Shown here one piece after another: positions 8,533 to 17,508 of a stretch of 64,000 nt of DNA (the first letter of the stretch is position 1; every line of letters starts with the position of its first letter). The translations under genes and the position numbers were made by a program. The stretch covers positions 631,706-695,705 of the forward strand of contig NZ_LMTJ01000002.1 in the NCBI RefSeq assembly GCF_001510715.1, in the 5' to 3' direction. Source of the DNA: Bacillus sp. FJAT-29814. GTDB taxonomy: Bacteria > Bacillota > Bacilli > Bacillales > Cytobacillaceae. The notes below the pieces were generated by a model. It saw only the letters and a program-made list of their open reading frames with translations, had not been told where the DNA came from and made no database searches.

Positions 8533-8570
8533 TATTCGCGCAAATATTTACTACGTGATGAAAAGGTTAA

Positions 8571-9461
8571 CTATCCCTCAACGAAAAACGAAGTATTATG
8601 TGCAGTCATTATTCTAATTTCTTCATTGGAAAAACCATTTTCAGCAAGATTTTTCACAAATTCAACTAAGCCTTCATCAGGGTTGGGATTTGAAATTTGT
8701 CCGAGATCGGAAGATAGGATGGTCTTTTCGGGACCAACGTATCGGATATGTTCATACAATTCTTCCCATGTAACCCCATATCTTGGATCAATACAACCGA
8801 AGCATTGCTCCATATAGGCTCCTAACTCAGTCAGCTCTTTTTGTTCCTCTTTTGTGAATGCAATCGATGAAAACGTTGGGTGGGTAACCAGTAATTTCCT
8901 AACCCCACGGTCTTTTGCGGCAGTTGCAAGAGCATAGATTTCTTTTTTGGAAAGGTGGCCTGTCGCTAATATTAAATCTCTTTCGTAAACCAGGTCCAGA
9001 ATTTCAAAAATGGGCTTTTTCAATTTTCCATCTTCAAGAATGGTGATGGATGTTTGAGGAAGCCCTTGTGCTTTACGCTCTACCTGAACCTGAGCCCAAG
9101 GCGGAAGCACTTCATAACTGCCCCTATTCGTTACATAATCGATTTCATTTTCAGAATCAAAAGTAGGCATCCAGACAATTTTTGCACCATCTCGTGCTGC
9201 CATTTCCACAGCCGTCGGATTTATTCCCCCTACCGAATTATTCAAGGTGATCGCTCCAACAGGGTTTAGCTTGGGATATAATTTTTTAACGATACGAGCT
9301 CTTTCGGCGGTGCAGAAGTAATGGGACTTAATCCCAAACCCTTTCATTCCAATACTTTGAAGACGCTCTGCATAATCTAAATCATCTAATTTCCTTTCAG
9401 GAATATCAGGCCCTGTGTGGACATGTAAGTCATAGGCACCTTCAAGCAATTTTTGATACAT
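8571..9461 (-). CDS. DUF6282-family amidohydrolase-like protein
   Basis: About 296 residues. The pattern is an amidohydrolase/metal-dependent TIM barrel: DLHVHTGPD near the N-terminus (HxH metal pair), a SHYFCTAERA segment, ATGHLS and VTHPTF (two more histidines) and ILSSDLGQ (late Asp). I recognise it as DUF6282, whose substrate is not known to me. ATG 9461 is preferred, 6 bp after AGGAGAGG. It is the third gene of the aldolase-bicupin-DUF6282 unit, 24 bp after the bicupin, so a hydrolytic step in the same catabolic route is likely. Confidence 0.8.
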   Translation of the reverse strand: MYQKLLEGAYDLHVHTGPDIPERKLDDLDYAERLQSIGMKGFGIKSHYFCTAERARIVKKLYPKLNPVGAITLNNSVGGINPTAVEMAARDGAKIVWMPTFDSENEIDYVTNRGSYEVLPPWAQVQVERKAQGLPQTSITILEDGKLKKPIFEILDLVYERDLILATGHLSKKEIYALATAAKDRGVRKLLVTHPTFSSIAFTKEEQKELTELGAYMEQCFGCIDPRYGVTWEELYEHIRYVGPEKTILSSDLGQISNPNPDEGLVEFVKNLAENGFSNEEIRIMTAHNTSFFVEG

Positions 9462-9488
9462 CAAGCCCTCTCCTTTCTATTATTTAGC

Positions 9489-10397
9489 CTATTTGTCTTG
9501 CGGCATTGGGTATTCATCAGCGTTTAAAACCCAGCCTTTTTGAAGCGAGAAATCTTCGCGTGGCGGACAGAAGATATCAACCAATTGATTGATTCCGTTA
9601 CCTATCGCTTGTGTAGTATGAATGGCTCTTGCAGGAATGACAGCAACCGAAGGACTTGCACAGTGTTCATGGTCATCCTCACGCCATTTCGCCATATCTG
9701 TTATCCAAGGCCAGCGGAGATGGTGGACGAATTCTCCTTCAATCGCCAAAGAACATTGTTCAAAATCATCATGAGAATGCGGCGACATTTTTGAAGGGTC
9801 ACGCGGTCCAACATTCGGGTCTAATACGTTGACCATAAATGTGGAACATCTAAAGATTCTCCCAAATCTTCCTTCTTCCTTGGGAATATCCAGGCTGTAT
9901 ACTCTGACCTTATATCCATCTACCGGTTCAGGCCATGGCTTGAACAATGCTGTGTTTGGATGTGGTTCACGATAAGATTCCTTGTTAATTGGCAATTCCT
10001 CTAAATCTTCATTTGCGGAACTAAAAAGACGAACAACCTTTCCACCTTTCACAATCTTTATTTCACTATCTCCAGGAGGTAAAATCGCAATGCTAAATCC
10101 ATCCACAACAGTTTCTTTATCACCCCATTTTACAATCGCCTTACTCTCTTTATCTTGTAGAAGCAGAACGTATTCGTCGGTTTGATTTTCTCGGACAAGT
10201 ACTCCGCCATCCTTAGCTTCTGAGTAAGATATATAAAAATTTTGACCACGGAACCACCAAGTTTTTAGAAATTCACTTGATTCAACTGGCGGAGTTTCAT
10301 AGAATTTCCCATAATCTGCTCCTGCAAAGTCCGTGGGAGACACATTCTTTTCCTTTGAATCCTTCAAAGTGGCTCTTGGATCGCTTTTATCAAACAT
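9489..10397 (-). CDS. Bicupin protein in the aldolase operon
   Basis: 302 residues with two cupin-like halves. The C-terminal half has a full metal-binding cupin signature: PHSHDDFEQCSLAIEGEF (H, H, E ligands) and, about 55 residues later, PARAIHTTQAIG (last His). The N-terminal half has the beta-barrel rhythm (VLVRENQTDEYVLLLQ, ILPPGDSEI) but no His set, so it is probably structural. Candidate roles are isomerase or dioxygenase on a sugar-acid intermediate; no closer call is justified. A strong GGAGG precedes the ATG. It lies between the aldolase and the DUF6282 gene in one unit. Confidence 0.75.
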   Translation of the reverse strand: MFDKSDPRATLKDSKEKNVSPTDFAGADYGKFYETPPVESSEFLKTWWFRGQNFYISYSEAKDGGVLVRENQTDEYVLLLQDKESKAIVKWGDKETVVDGFSIAILPPGDSEIKIVKGGKVVRLFSSANEDLEELPINKESYREPHPNTALFKPWPEPVDGYKVRVYSLDIPKEEGRFGRIFRCSTFMVNVLDPNVGPRDPSKMSPHSHDDFEQCSLAIEGEFVHHLRWPWITDMAKWREDDHEHCASPSVAVIPARAIHTTQAIGNGINQLVDIFCPPREDFSLQKGWVLNADEYPMPQDK

Positions 10398-10448
10398 CGT
10401 TTTTTAACCTCCGTTTTCCTAAAACATTTTTTTGTAGTTTCTAGTAAT

Positions 10449-11228
10449 CTATTTTCCGATGGATAGTCCATCAAAATTTTCCCTAAATGCCTTAACTAGT
10501 GAGTTTGCACCCGCTGCCACTAGGGAAATATCACCACTTACAGCCAGAAAACGGTAACCTCGTTCTATATAGTATTTTGCCTGCTCAAGGTTACCTGCAA
10601 ACGCTCCCATGATTGTTCCAGTTTTATTCGCTGCCTTTTCAATTTCAGCAAGGCGCTCTTGAACATTTAGATCATTAATATTTCCAGGTACTCCAAAATC
10701 AACGGCTAGGTCAGTTGGGCCGATAAATGCTACATCCAGCCCATCAAACATTTTTTCAATACAATCATCAATCGCTTTTGTTTCAAATTGTCCCACTGTT
10801 AACACTCTAGAATTTTCACTATCCAAATAATCTTTAATGGCAACGCTTCCATAATTAGCGAAAATATTGGCAACCCCTACTGATCTTGTTCCTAAAGGAG
10901 GAAAATGCATCATGCTATACAATTCTTTTGTTTCGCTGGCTTTTCGCAATCTCGGCATTTGGATACCAACAGCACCGGCCTCAAGCAAACGATTTACTAA
11001 CCCTTGAACAGGTTCAGGTAACCGTACAACAACAGGGATACCGGCGTTCACACCTGCTCTAATGACACTTCGTGCTTCCTCTTCACTAATCTGTGCATGT
11101 TCCATATCACAAATAATAAAATCAAATCCTGCAAGTGCTAAAACATCAACGATCTCCGGACGCGGGATTTTTAGAAATGTTCCAATACAAGGTTTTAGCT
11201 CTAGTTTTTGCTTTAAATCCATCTTCAT
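10449..11228 (-). CDS. HpcH/HpaI family class II aldolase (2-keto-3-deoxy acid type)
   Basis: 259 residues matching the HpcH/HpaI TIM barrel: GTFLKIPRPEIVDVLALAGFD, the metal/acid motif ICDMEHAQ, a VVVRLPEP strand with catalytic Arg, AVGIQMPRL, the GTRSVG loop, QFETKAIDD (metal Glu) and FIGPTDLAVDFG. Such enzymes cleave 2-keto-3-deoxy or 4-hydroxy-2-oxo acids to pyruvate plus an aldehyde using a divalent metal. First gene of the aldolase-bicupin-DUF6282 operon, downstream of a good promoter with a palindromic operator. With the TRAP carboxylate importer it points to a dedicated acid catabolism route. Confidence 0.92.
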   Translation of the reverse strand: MKMDLKQKLELKPCIGTFLKIPRPEIVDVLALAGFDFIICDMEHAQISEEEARSVIRAGVNAGIPVVVRLPEPVQGLVNRLLEAGAVGIQMPRLRKASETKELYSMMHFPPLGTRSVGVANIFANYGSVAIKDYLDSENSRVLTVGQFETKAIDDCIEKMFDGLDVAFIGPTDLAVDFGVPGNINDLNVQERLAEIEKAANKTGTIMGAFAGNLEQAKYYIERGYRFLAVSGDISLVAAGANSLVKAFRENFDGLSIGK

Positions 11229-11278
11229 TGCAAAGCATACCCCCCTCTTTTGTTATGTATCTGATCGGATCTTGTTGA

Positions 11279-11292
11279 GATTATATATAATC
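11279..11292. promoter_or_regulatory. Perfect 14-bp palindrome, candidate GntR operator
   Basis: GATTATATATAATC lies at the expected start site of the aldolase operon promoter, where a bound repressor would block initiation. A second imperfect copy (GATTATATATAT, from 11299) overlaps the -10 region. The same motif precedes gntR. Confidence 0.6.
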
Positions 11293-11299
11293 TATGATG

Positions 11300-11328
11300 A
11301 TTATATATATAAAATTATTAAAATTCAA
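11300..11328 (-). promoter_or_regulatory. SigA-type promoter of the aldolase operon
   Basis: On the minus strand TTGAAT (-35) is followed after 17 bp by TATAAT (-10). Initiation is expected near 11293, inside the candidate operator. Transcription runs left into the aldolase gene. Confidence 0.65.
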
Positions 11329-11388
11329 TATATTTTATTTATTATGATATTTCAAATTATTCAGGAAGATAAGTTGGACGCATTTTTA

Positions 11389-11420
11389 GGGCCATCCTTT
11401 GCGGGACGGCCCTTTCTTTG
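11389..11420 (+). terminator. Orphan terminator-like hairpin
   Basis: AGGGCCATCC/GGACGGCCCT stem with one mismatch, followed by TTTCTTTG on the plus strand. No plus-strand gene lies upstream, so it is either a relic of a lost gene or a fortuitous hairpin. Otherwise 11330-11558 holds nothing I can name. Confidence 0.45.
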
Positions 11421-11558
11421 TTATTCAGCAATATCCGCTTCTAATATCAAAAGAAGCCATTCAATCTAAATAAGGGTTGTTTTGCCAAATTATGATATTT
11501 CCTGCTGGATTCAGCTCTCCTTAACATAGTTGTTGCTTAACAGTAAGATGATCAACCA

Positions 11559-12428
11559 TCATTCTGAAAGTACTAGGTCGAGCCAAGATTTCGCCTCATT
11601 ATACAGGACTGGATTGTTTTCCGGCGTGTAGTAAGCTAGCACTGCAACAGCCTGTGATACGACCCACCCGCGGGCTCTTGCCCACGTAGCGTCGTCCGTC
11701 GGGAGATATTCGCGGAATGCATCAAGGGCCTCCGGCGAGTGCAACTTCCATGCGACCATAATATCGCATGCAGGATCGCCAATGCCCATTTCACCCCAAT
11801 CGATCACACCGGTGATGCGTTTATCTCGCACGAGCCAGTTACGCACGTCAAGGTCACCATGATGCCAAACTGGCGGGCCGTTCCACGGTGGCGCAGCAAG
11901 CGCCGATTCCCACACAGCAGATACAGCAGGGTCGCCATCGAACCGCTCTAGCCAGTATCGGAATCCCTCATCCCGTTTTGCTAAAGGAATGCCGCGTCCA
12001 GGGGGCCCACCCGATGGATTGATTTGTTGCAGCGCTGCAACGAACCCCGCAAGATCACGCGCTGCCTGAATCGCGTCAATCTCCTCTACCGGCACTGTCT
12101 CGCCTTCAACCCATGTATGTATCTCCCAAAACCACGGATATTCGCTATTGGGGTGCCCTTGAGCGATAGGTACTGGGGTTTCAAGCGGAACCAATGGTGC
12201 GAGCTTAGGTAGCCAAATAAACTCGCTACTTCCTGGTGTGGTCGGCCCCTCCCGCCGCGCGAGCCGAACGGAATATTCGTCGCCTAGCCGGAAGATGGCG
12301 TTCACTGTACCAGCAGGCTCAATCCGTCGCAGGGGCAGCTCTGCCCAATGGGGAAATTGGGCGACAAGCAGACGGCGCACCAGTCCCTCGTCAATTTCCA
12401 TTTCGTCGACGTGCATCTTTTCACCCAT
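11559..12428 (-). CDS. Aminoglycoside phosphotransferase (APH) family kinase, GC-rich
   Basis: About 289 residues with an APH/choline-kinase-like fold. The Brenner motif is HHGDLDVRNWLV (catalytic Asp, Asn) and the metal motif VIDWGEMGIGDPACD. The N-lobe shows GTVNAIFRLGDEYSVRLAR. The start is ATG 12428, preceded by GAGGAGG about 9 bp away; codons further upstream are Arg repeats without a ribosome site. Base composition is clearly GC-richer than both neighbours, with many GC-ending codons, suggesting acquisition. The family includes macrolide and aminoglycoside kinases but also many of unknown substrate, so resistance should not be assumed. Confidence 0.88.
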   Translation of the reverse strand: MGEKMHVDEMEIDEGLVRRLLVAQFPHWAELPLRRIEPAGTVNAIFRLGDEYSVRLARREGPTTPGSSEFIWLPKLAPLVPLETPVPIAQGHPNSEYPWFWEIHTWVEGETVPVEEIDAIQAARDLAGFVAALQQINPSGGPPGRGIPLAKRDEGFRYWLERFDGDPAVSAVWESALAAPPWNGPPVWHHGDLDVRNWLVRDKRITGVIDWGEMGIGDPACDIMVAWKLHSPEALDAFREYLPTDDATWARARGWVVSQAVAVLAYYTPENNPVLYNEAKSWLDLVLSE

Positions 12429-12647
12429 TCGTCGTCTCCTCCTCAATCGCTTATCATTTTAACAAGTTGTCAATATAATCCATATAATACGAGTTTCCGT
12501 GACTTGTTCATTCATGATCGACACTTCCCGATTCGCGAATGTCAGACATCATCGGACGTTTATTTTCTACACTGTAGAAAAAGGGTTCCGTTTTGAGATA
12601 CTTGCCGAAAGACAGTTGCATTAGCTTCGTTATTGGTATATAGAAAA

Positions 12648-12838
12648 GTAAGCGGAGAATTTCCGGTTAAATGCAGAATAGAGCTCGTTTTTGGAAAAAT
12701 AAGAGGAGGTTTTCCGGTTATGCAAAGCAAAATCCCTCATTTTAACGTGTATCGAGTCAATAGGCGGAATCTCTCCGTCTATTTAAGCCTTTATTAATAA
12801 AAATTACTAATTAGGCGAAATTTTTCCGTCTATTTTCA
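12648..12838. repeat. Four degenerate CGGA...TTCCG palindromic units
   Basis: Short palindromic motifs recur every 50-60 bp: AAGCGGAGAATTTCCGGTTA, AAGAGGAGGTTTTCCGGTTA, TAGGCGGAATCTCTCCGTCTA and TAGGCGAAATTTTTCCGTCTA (starts near 12650, 12702, 12761 and 12812). The rest of the 12429-12983 gap holds no gene I can support. Confidence 0.7.
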
Positions 12839-12931
12839 GCCCATTTTAGTTGGGACCGCCGTAAGTGGGAATAGTAGAATGACAAAGGAAAGAGTAAATC
12901 TATTAATAATGAAATGGCAGCCTATTAAATG

Positions 12932-13000
12932 GTCCCCCAATGCTTTAATGCACAGGGGGACTGACCCCAAAAACTCTATTTGTTTAAAGGACATCCTCAT
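12932..13000. repeat. About 70-bp repeat, copy A, overlapping the ADH stop codon
   Basis: A GTCCCCC/GGGGGAC hairpin is followed by a shared tail that includes the last four codons and stop of the alcohol dehydrogenase gene. Near-identical to 17947-18016. Confidence 0.85.
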
Positions 13001-14150
13001 AGGCTTGCTCAAGAATCTGCCGGTAATCCCTTGCACCAATGTCACGTATGTTACTTGTTGTAGAATTATTTTGCATGGCCAGTTCTACAATTCGTGCGAA
13101 ATCCTCTTTTCGCACTCCTGGCAAATCTCTTAATTTAGGAATTTCCAATTTATCAGTAAATGCGTGAATTCCAGTAACCAATTTTTCAACCGCGGTTTCA
13201 TCCGAATCCGATTCATTGGCAAACTTCATGTATCTTGCCAGATCAGCATGGATGCCTATCTCTTCTTCTGCATTAAATTTTAATACATAAGGAAGAAATA
13301 CGGCATTGACCACTCCATGTGGTGTATCATACAGACCCCCAAGTGCTTCTGCCAAGCAATGTACAGCAGCAACATCCGCAGAACCGAAGCATAATCCAGC
13401 TAAAAGACTGCCTTCCAGCATGTCATAGCGCGCTTGTTGATTTTCTCCATCCATGAAAGCGGCCGGCAAAGAAGAGACAATTTTGTTCATCGCTCTTGCT
13501 CCGAATGCTTGAGAGATGGGGTTCGTTACTTTACACGTATAACCTTCAATGGCGTGAACCAATGCATCCACACCGGTAGCTGCGGTAACCAACTTCGGAA
13601 CCGTCATGGTTAATGTTGGATCAAGCACCGCCATCATGGGTCTTAATGAAGCATCTTTTAGTGTCAGTTTTCGATGTGTGGCAGACTCGGTTATAACCGA
13701 GGAGCGAGTGACCTCAGAGCCTGTCCCTGCAGTAGTTGGCAGACAAATAATCGGGGCTATATTTGCATACTCCCTCTTTCCTTCCACGTATTCGACCGGT
13801 GTTCCACCGTTCGGACCAAGAAGAGCGATCGCCTTCGCGGTATCCATCGCGCTTCCGCCTCCAATAGCGACAACCGTCTCAATCCCCTGTTCCTGAAATA
13901 ATTTAGCTCCAGCCAAACATTCCGTATCCCTCGGGTTTTGCGAGACAGCATCAAATAAAAGGACATGATACCCTGACTCTTCCAAAGCTGTTTTGATTGG
14001 GGAAACGATCCCAGCCTTAACCACACCCGGGTCACTGACTAGCAAAACCGACTGCCCAACCTGAAGAGACTCCAATAGCTTCGGCAATTGCGCTGCTTTG
14101 CCATATCCCATCTCAATTCTAGTATTACAAAAATAACTATAACTCTCCAT
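12984..14150 (-). CDS. Iron-containing alcohol dehydrogenase (group III)
   Basis: About 388 residues. N-terminal NAD(P)-binding domain with VVAIGGGSAMDTAKAIALL and the nucleotide motif LPTTAGTGSEVT; C-terminal helical metal domain with DALVHAIEGY, HCLAEALGGLYDTPHG (iron-ligand histidines) and HADLARYM. Catalyses NAD(P)-dependent oxidation of primary alcohols or diols, or the reverse. ATG 14150 is chosen: AAAGGAG lies 8 bp upstream; ATGs at 14174/14171 lack a site. Its last codons lie inside a dispersed repeat. It is a single-gene unit. Confidence 0.93.
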   Translation of the reverse strand: MESYSYFCNTRIEMGYGKAAQLPKLLESLQVGQSVLLVSDPGVVKAGIVSPIKTALEESGYHVLLFDAVSQNPRDTECLAGAKLFQEQGIETVVAIGGGSAMDTAKAIALLGPNGGTPVEYVEGKREYANIAPIICLPTTAGTGSEVTRSSVITESATHRKLTLKDASLRPMMAVLDPTLTMTVPKLVTAATGVDALVHAIEGYTCKVTNPISQAFGARAMNKIVSSLPAAFMDGENQQARYDMLEGSLLAGLCFGSADVAAVHCLAEALGGLYDTPHGVVNAVFLPYVLKFNAEEEIGIHADLARYMKFANESDSDETAVEKLVTGIHAFTDKLEIPKLRDLPGVRKEDFARIVELAMQNNSTTSNIRDIGARDYRQILEQAYEDVL

Positions 14151-14483
14151 TTCCAAAACTCCTTTGGCCATCATCTATTTCTATGTATAGTTCCTATTAT
14201 AACATCAATTATTTTAATATTCTGACTGCAGAACGAATTATTCTTATCTATCATTACAGAAGTTTAGGTACCAGGCACAAAAAATTCTTTTTCCGAATGG
14301 TTCTAATGTCAATTCGTTTTCTGTGATAATATTTTGAATCCCATACAAAGAATATGTCCCAGTAATAAACACTCTAAATGATTCTGATGGAAATTTTTTG
14401 AAGAGTTAAACAATTGTTCCGGGTAACTGAACTTTATTTACCTAGCGGGCGTATTAAAAAAGTACCTGTCACGCCCCAAAAAA

Positions 14484-14545
14484 GTGCCCGCCACCAACCG
14501 AATAATGTCGAGATGAATCGACAAATTATCGGTTGTGACAGGCAC
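14484..14545. repeat. GTGCCTGTC palindromic repeat, copy 4
   Basis: Arms GTGCCCGCCACCAACCG ... CGGTTGTGACAGGCAC, core TGTCGAGATGAATCGACA. It sits 29 bp past the betaine permease stop. The ACC/GGT arm change is matched on both sides. The 14151-14573 gap holds nothing else recognisable. Confidence 0.85.
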
Positions 14546-14573
14546 TTATTAAAAAAATTGTAAAGCACATTTT

Positions 14574-16310
14574 CTACTTCAAATCTTCGATTGAATTAAT
14601 ATCCATATACTTTGGCACAACCAGTCCATTCTTCGTTCCATGAAGGTTGCTTCCAAGATCAACGATATCATTTTTATATTGTTTATAATATTCCCTGTGG
14701 GTACTCGGGAGCCATCCAGCCACCATGCCATCGACACTGCCGTTTGCTACACCGGCAAACATCGGGCCGACCTCCACTTGACTCAATTTCACCTTGAAGC
14801 CATTCTGTTCCAGCACCTTTGCCATGACATTGGTACTGGCGATTTCTGTATCCCACGCCACATAGGCAAGACTAATGGTTTCCCCATTGGCTGCTTTGGC
14901 ACCATTTGTCCATTGCCCCACTTTATCCTTGTTGGCCATTATCCATTTTTCTGCTGCTTTCGCCGGGTCCATCCCGTCTTTAATATCTACCATCACTTTT
15001 TCTATATCAGCAGGTTCCCAGGAAAATTGATCAAGGATGGTATACGCACCCGGCGCATCCTGCTCAAGACCTTTTCTTACAATGGTATGAATATCCTCCG
15101 TTTCACCAAAAGATTTCTTTGGATCTTCGAGAAATTTTAAATCGTAAGTGGAAAACATCCAATGCGGTGCCCAGCCGGTGACAATGATCGGTTTCTTTTG
15201 ATTATAGGCCTTCTTTAATTCTGCTGTCATCGCAGCCGATGACCCCTCTTGCATCTGCCACTGATCCAGCTGATAATCGTTAATTGCCTTCTCTGCTTGC
15301 GCCATAATTCCTGCTCCAGGTTCAATCCCAATTATTTTGAAATCAGTTTGGGCTCCGATACCGTTCCCACCCTTTTCCGTGGCCGTTTCTTTTGTAACTC
15401 CTGTCACGATCGCTGCGAGGATGACCAGAGCAACTAAAAGAGAATAGACGATTTTTTTCTTCATCACCTTTTCATAGGCCGGTTTCCGTAAATTTTGGCT
15501 AATCCGATCGAGTATAACGGCGATGAACACGATCGATAAACCTGCTTCAAAACCTTTTCCTACATCAATTTGGCTGACTGCCCGGTAAACATCTGCCCCC
15601 AGCCCCGGCGCCCCTACCAGGGAAGCCGTCACTACCATCGATAAGGCCAGCATAATGCTTTGGTTGACGCCAGCCATAATGGTGGGCGTAGCAATCGGTA
15701 ATTGAACCTTAAATAATTTTTGGCTGGTGCTGGAACCAAAGGCATCCGCTGCTTCAATTAAATCCTTCGGAACTTCCTTAATCCCAAGATTCGTCATTCG
15801 GATGGTTGGCGCAATCGCAAAAATAAACGAAGCAATAATTCCTGGCACCATGCCAATGCCAAAAAACAAAATGGATGGAATTAAATAGACAAATGCGGGC
15901 ATGGTCTGCATAAAGTCCAATATCGGCGTTACGATTCGATGAACCGTTTTTCTTTGAGCACACCAAATTCCAACAGGAATTCCAACGATGATGGTGAGTA
16001 ATCCTGATAGTAATACAATGGCAATGGTTTGAATACTGGAATCCCAATAACCGAGATTATCAATCAAGAGCAAGCTGAAGAGCGTAAATAGTCCTAATGG
16101 CCATCTGCTGGTATAGGCAACCAACAAAGTTAAGATAATGATTAAGAGGATGGGCGGACCCACACTTAATACATCCACTATGATATTTAGCAGGGACTCG
16201 ATTAAGGTGGTTAATAAGGTAAAGAATCCGGCAAATGCAACGGTAATCCATTGGACCAGGACGTCTACCCAATCTCCTAGAGGGATTTTCGGCACATTCA
16301 TCTCATTCAC
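14574..16310 (-). CDS. Glycine betaine/proline betaine ABC permease fused to substrate-binding domain
   Basis: 578 residues. Residues about 1-290 are an OpuAB/ProW-like permease with several membrane helices and the EAA-loop region (AADAFGSSTSQKLFKVQLP). A membrane anchor at about 295-315 leads to an extracytoplasmic OpuAC-like binding domain (IGIEPGAGIMAQAEKAINDY, IIVTGWAPHWMF, YVAWDTEIASTNVMAKVLEQ, VDGMVAGWLPSTHREYY). The Trp residues in the binding domain are those expected to form the quaternary-ammonium cage. It overlaps the ATPase gene by 8 bp. Role: uptake of betaine-type osmoprotectants. Fusion of the two parts also occurs in other OpuA-like systems. Confidence 0.92.
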   Translation of the reverse strand: MNEMNVPKIPLGDWVDVLVQWITVAFAGFFTLLTTLIESLLNIIVDVLSVGPPILLIIILTLLVAYTSRWPLGLFTLFSLLLIDNLGYWDSSIQTIAIVLLSGLLTIIVGIPVGIWCAQRKTVHRIVTPILDFMQTMPAFVYLIPSILFFGIGMVPGIIASFIFAIAPTIRMTNLGIKEVPKDLIEAADAFGSSTSQKLFKVQLPIATPTIMAGVNQSIMLALSMVVTASLVGAPGLGADVYRAVSQIDVGKGFEAGLSIVFIAVILDRISQNLRKPAYEKVMKKKIVYSLLVALVILAAIVTGVTKETATEKGGNGIGAQTDFKIIGIEPGAGIMAQAEKAINDYQLDQWQMQEGSSAAMTAELKKAYNQKKPIIVTGWAPHWMFSTYDLKFLEDPKKSFGETEDIHTIVRKGLEQDAPGAYTILDQFSWEPADIEKVMVDIKDGMDPAKAAEKWIMANKDKVGQWTNGAKAANGETISLAYVAWDTEIASTNVMAKVLEQNGFKVKLSQVEVGPMFAGVANGSVDGMVAGWLPSTHREYYKQYKNDIVDLGSNLHGTKNGLVVPKYMDINSIEDLK

Positions 16311-17508
16311 TCTCCAAATCGTTCAAGGAATCTTTATTTCCCGCCAACGCCCCGATAACGGCACCGCGAATGACCACACCCATTAGGCGGTGCTCTTCAT
16401 CGATAACAGAGATTGGCAGACTTGATGTGGCGATCACGTCCATTAGTTCGGCAAGTAAGGTATCTCCGGAAACGGTTGGAATATCCGTTGTCATGACTTC
16501 CGCAATGGATAGATTCTGATCAATGGCCCGTCGTGCCTCTTCCGCAGTGATTGCACCCAATAGTTTCCGATGGCGATCAACGACAAAAATACTGGAATAC
16601 CCCTGCTTCCGCATGATTTCCAATGCCACCCGCGGCCCTCGGTCTATAGCAATTCTTTCTGCCGGTTTCATTACATGGGATGCCGTTAATATTTTTGAAA
16701 AATCTACATCTTCAACGAATTTCTCGACAAATTCATTCGCAGGATTCATTAAAATTTGCTCAGGTGTTCCCAGTTGAATGATACTGCCATCCCTCATCAA
16801 CGCAATCCGATCGCCGATTCGCAATGCTTCATCCAAATCATGGGTAATAAAGATGATTGTTTTCTTGTATTTCTCTTGGATCTCCATCAGTTCATCCTGC
16901 ATATCCTTCCGAATTAACGGATCGAGCGCACTGAATGCCTCGTCCATCAAGATGACATCTGTGTCACTGGCAAGCGCCCTGGCTAGTCCCACCCGTTGTT
17001 GCATGCCGCCGCTTAATTGTTTGGGCAGCTGATTTTCGTAACCTTTTAACCCGACAATCTCCAATGCACTAAGTGCTCTTTTTCGCCGCTGCTCAGCGGG
17101 GACCTTCTGAATCTCCAGCCCGTATTCCGTATTTTCCACGATCGTTTTATGAGGAAATAAGGCAAAATTCTGAAACACCATACTAATTTTTTTCTGCCTG
17201 ACTTCCCTTAAGCGCGCATCACTCATCTTCACGATATCTTCATTTTCAATCAGGATTTCTCCGATTGTTGGCTTAATCAGCCGGTTAAACATACGGATTA
17301 ACGTGGATTTTCCGCTTCCGGATAAACCCATTATGACAAAAATTTCACCAGGGTAAATTTCAAAGGAAACATTTTTCACCCCAACGGTCTGTCCGGTAGC
17401 CTTCAAAATTTCCTTCTTGGTCTTTCCTTGTTTCAATAAGTCGATTGCAGCTTTTGGATTATTACCAAAAATCTTAGAGACCCTTCTGACCTCTATGTAG
17501 GGATTCAT
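16303..17508 (-). CDS. opuAA: Glycine betaine ABC transporter ATP-binding protein with CBS domains
   Basis: 401 residues. Walker A GLSGSGKST, Q-loop VFQNFALFPH, signature LSGGMQQRVG, Walker B VILMDEAFSALDP and switch His in FITHDLDEAL, followed by two CBS domains (about 275-395). This is the OpuA/ProV ATPase architecture; CBS domains in this family sense ionic strength or c-di-AMP. GAGGTG precedes the ATG. It is co-transcribed with the permease/binding fusion. Confidence 0.94.
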   Translation of the reverse strand: MNPYIEVRRVSKIFGNNPKAAIDLLKQGKTKKEILKATGQTVGVKNVSFEIYPGEIFVIMGLSGSGKSTLIRMFNRLIKPTIGEILIENEDIVKMSDARLREVRQKKISMVFQNFALFPHKTIVENTEYGLEIQKVPAEQRRKRALSALEIVGLKGYENQLPKQLSGGMQQRVGLARALASDTDVILMDEAFSALDPLIRKDMQDELMEIQEKYKKTIIFITHDLDEALRIGDRIALMRDGSIIQLGTPEQILMNPANEFVEKFVEDVDFSKILTASHVMKPAERIAIDRGPRVALEIMRKQGYSSIFVVDRHRKLLGAITAEEARRAIDQNLSIAEVMTTDIPTVSGDTLLAELMDVIATSSLPISVIDEEHRLMGVVIRGAVIGALAGNKDSLNDLESE

